Positions 63,506 to 64,000 of a DNA stretch of 64,000 nucleotides are shown here, piece after piece. The stretch comes from Sinobacterium caligoides (GTDB taxonomy: Bacteria; Pseudomonadota; Gammaproteobacteria; Pseudomonadales; Sinobacteriaceae), in contig NZ_RKHR01000005.1 in NCBI RefSeq assembly GCF_003752585.1, positions 220,947 to 284,946 of the forward strand, in the 5' to 3' direction. A program made the position numbers and the translations under genes. Position 1 is the stretch's first letter, and each line of letters starts with the position of its first letter. The notes beneath the pieces were generated by a model. That model ran no database searches. It saw nothing but the letters and a program-made list of their open reading frames with translations, and was not told the origin of the DNA.

Positions 63506-63542
63506 CTAATAACCCTTTATCTAATAAACTCTTGTCTAATAA
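63505..63542 (-). repeat. Three TTATTAGA direct repeats with 15-bp period at the DUF3127 start
   Basis: TTATTAGA (plus strand TCTAATAA) occurs at 63505-63512, 63520-63527 and 63535-63542, exactly 15 bp apart. The last copy overlaps the start codon. Could be an operator array, a translational control element or slipped duplication. Confidence 0.7.
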
Positions 63543-63727
63543 CGCACTACTTTAAGTATATCCACTCACTGCTCCCACTAAATTAAGTAGGACCTACCAC
63601 AGCTACAAGTACTCAATGCGGCCATTCAATCAGCCAGCTAATATATCACTTTCCTTACTGTACTGCGCGTCACTCAAGGCGTGAACCGTATCAAGGCAAT
63701 CGAAAGCCGCGCTCTAAACAAAAATAG

Positions 63728-63754
63728 CTCCCGATAATCCATTATTATCGAGAG
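63728..63754 (-). terminator. Rho-independent terminator after the Ntn-hydrolase gene
   Basis: 11-position stem with one mismatch (63728-63738 with 63744-63754), loop 5 bases, followed on the minus strand by a TTTT run (A's at 63721-63724). It lies 38 bases past the stop at 63792. Confidence 0.75.
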
Positions 63755-63791
63755 CCACCCTCCTCACAACTAAGTTAGACATCTTGCCCCA

Positions 63792-64000
63792 CTAGAGACC
63801 CTTAGAACGATCCTTGACCTCAAAGCCGCTCTCCATAACGATGATCTTCGGTTTAGTAAGCCCCTCCAAGGCTTTCTTAATGTCAATCTTCTCTACCGAC
63901 TGCGTGATATAAGTCTTGTAGTAGTAGACTACATTTTTTGTGTCAGCCACCGATGTCCAGACTGTATAGTCAGTAAACACCCCATCGGCCCCCTGCTCAC
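63792..64000 (-). CDS. Choloylglycine hydrolase/penicillin acylase family protein (3' end only)
   Basis: The frame runs off the window end; 69 residues are visible. The pattern FTDYTVWTSVADTKNVVYYY (about 7-26 of the visible part, quoted in full at 20) matches the C-terminal signature of linear amide C-N hydrolases (Ntn family C59: bile salt hydrolase, penicillin V acylase), where (D/N)YTQWTSVxDLKN is usual. The catalytic N-terminal cysteine would lie outside the window. Probably exported or AHL/amide-cleaving; unknown. Confidence 0.75.
   Translation of the reverse strand, partial: EQGADGVFTDYTVWTSVADTKNVVYYYKTYITQSVEKIDIKKALEGLTKPKIIVMESGFEVKDRSKGL

Noticed and set aside
1-64000. CRISPR arrays, tRNA/rRNA genes, insertion sequences, prophage genes
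   Set aside because: Reading both strands by eye I found no spaced identical repeats, no tRNA-like cloverleaf, no transposase or phage structural signatures; a dedicated scan (tRNAscan, ISEScan) could still find weak cases.

Overview
The window looks like a chromosomal segment of a marine-type gammaproteobacterium. Pointers are the tusDCBE sulfur relay, a class II ribonucleotide reductase split into two genes as in Pseudomonas, a Pseudomonas spu-like polyamine island, and best-remembered protein matches in the Pseudomonadales/Cellvibrionales area. No tRNA, rRNA, CRISPR array, insertion sequence or prophage was recognised. Genus cannot be fixed without a search.

Layout. 1-2.1 kb: end of tusD, then tusC, tusB, tusE (2-thiouridine sulfur relay) and a TrpD2/YbiB-like gene. 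2.2-8.0 kb: galE, trmA, dut, nrdJb and nrdJa; the nrdJ upstream region carries two NrdR-like boxes 31 bp apart, and a 38-codon single-membrane-segment gene points the other way. 8.7-11.4 kb: a PIG3-type quinone oxidoreductase, an orphan NIT-like sensor and a TetR-like regulator. 11.6-24.6 kb: a polyamine uptake and catabolism island (puuB, two potF-type binding proteins, potIHG, spuC, puuA, puuD, puuR). It continues divergently into a beta-alanine module (bauA, mmsA/bauC), with an acuI/yhdH-type reductase convergent to it. Together these import putrescine or spermidine, gamma-glutamylate or transaminate them, and carry C3/C4 semialdehydes to acyl-CoA.

26-38 kb: ordinary housekeeping and envelope genes: a GGCT-like protein, DUF3581, YbaK, two lipoproteins (one a YbaY-META fusion), an MscS channel with an unusual periplasmic front end, a TM2 protein, class II DAHP synthase and a KefC/KefF pair. 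38.3-49.0 kb: one long minus-strand run of tightly overlapping genes for a surface glycan: a dehydrogenase/aminotransferase/acetyltransferase amino-sugar set, a second aminotransferase, an SDR epimerase, an unrecognised 332-residue Rossmann-like protein, a FemAB/GNAT-like transferase, a methyltransferase, and a polyprenyl-phosphate glycosyltransferase, small flippase and GT-C transferase module.

49-58 kb: trmK, an iron-dependent alcohol dehydrogenase, a PACE efflux pump with its divergent LysR regulator, then the most unusual pair in the window: a GshB-like ATP-grasp ligase overlapping a fusion of an N-formylglutamate-amidohydrolase-like domain with a QEGLA (DUF1704, MATCAP-like) metallopeptidase domain. 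This looks like a make/trim pathway for an amide-linked small peptide. 58-64 kb: a 1569-residue DUF4011-helicase-Vsr/DUF3320 protein matching the architecture of the single-gene Hhe antiphage candidate, a DUF3127 protein ending in the exact SSB-type acidic tip, and the truncated end of an Ntn-hydrolase (choloylglycine hydrolase family). Two short tandem-repeat blocks flank this last region.
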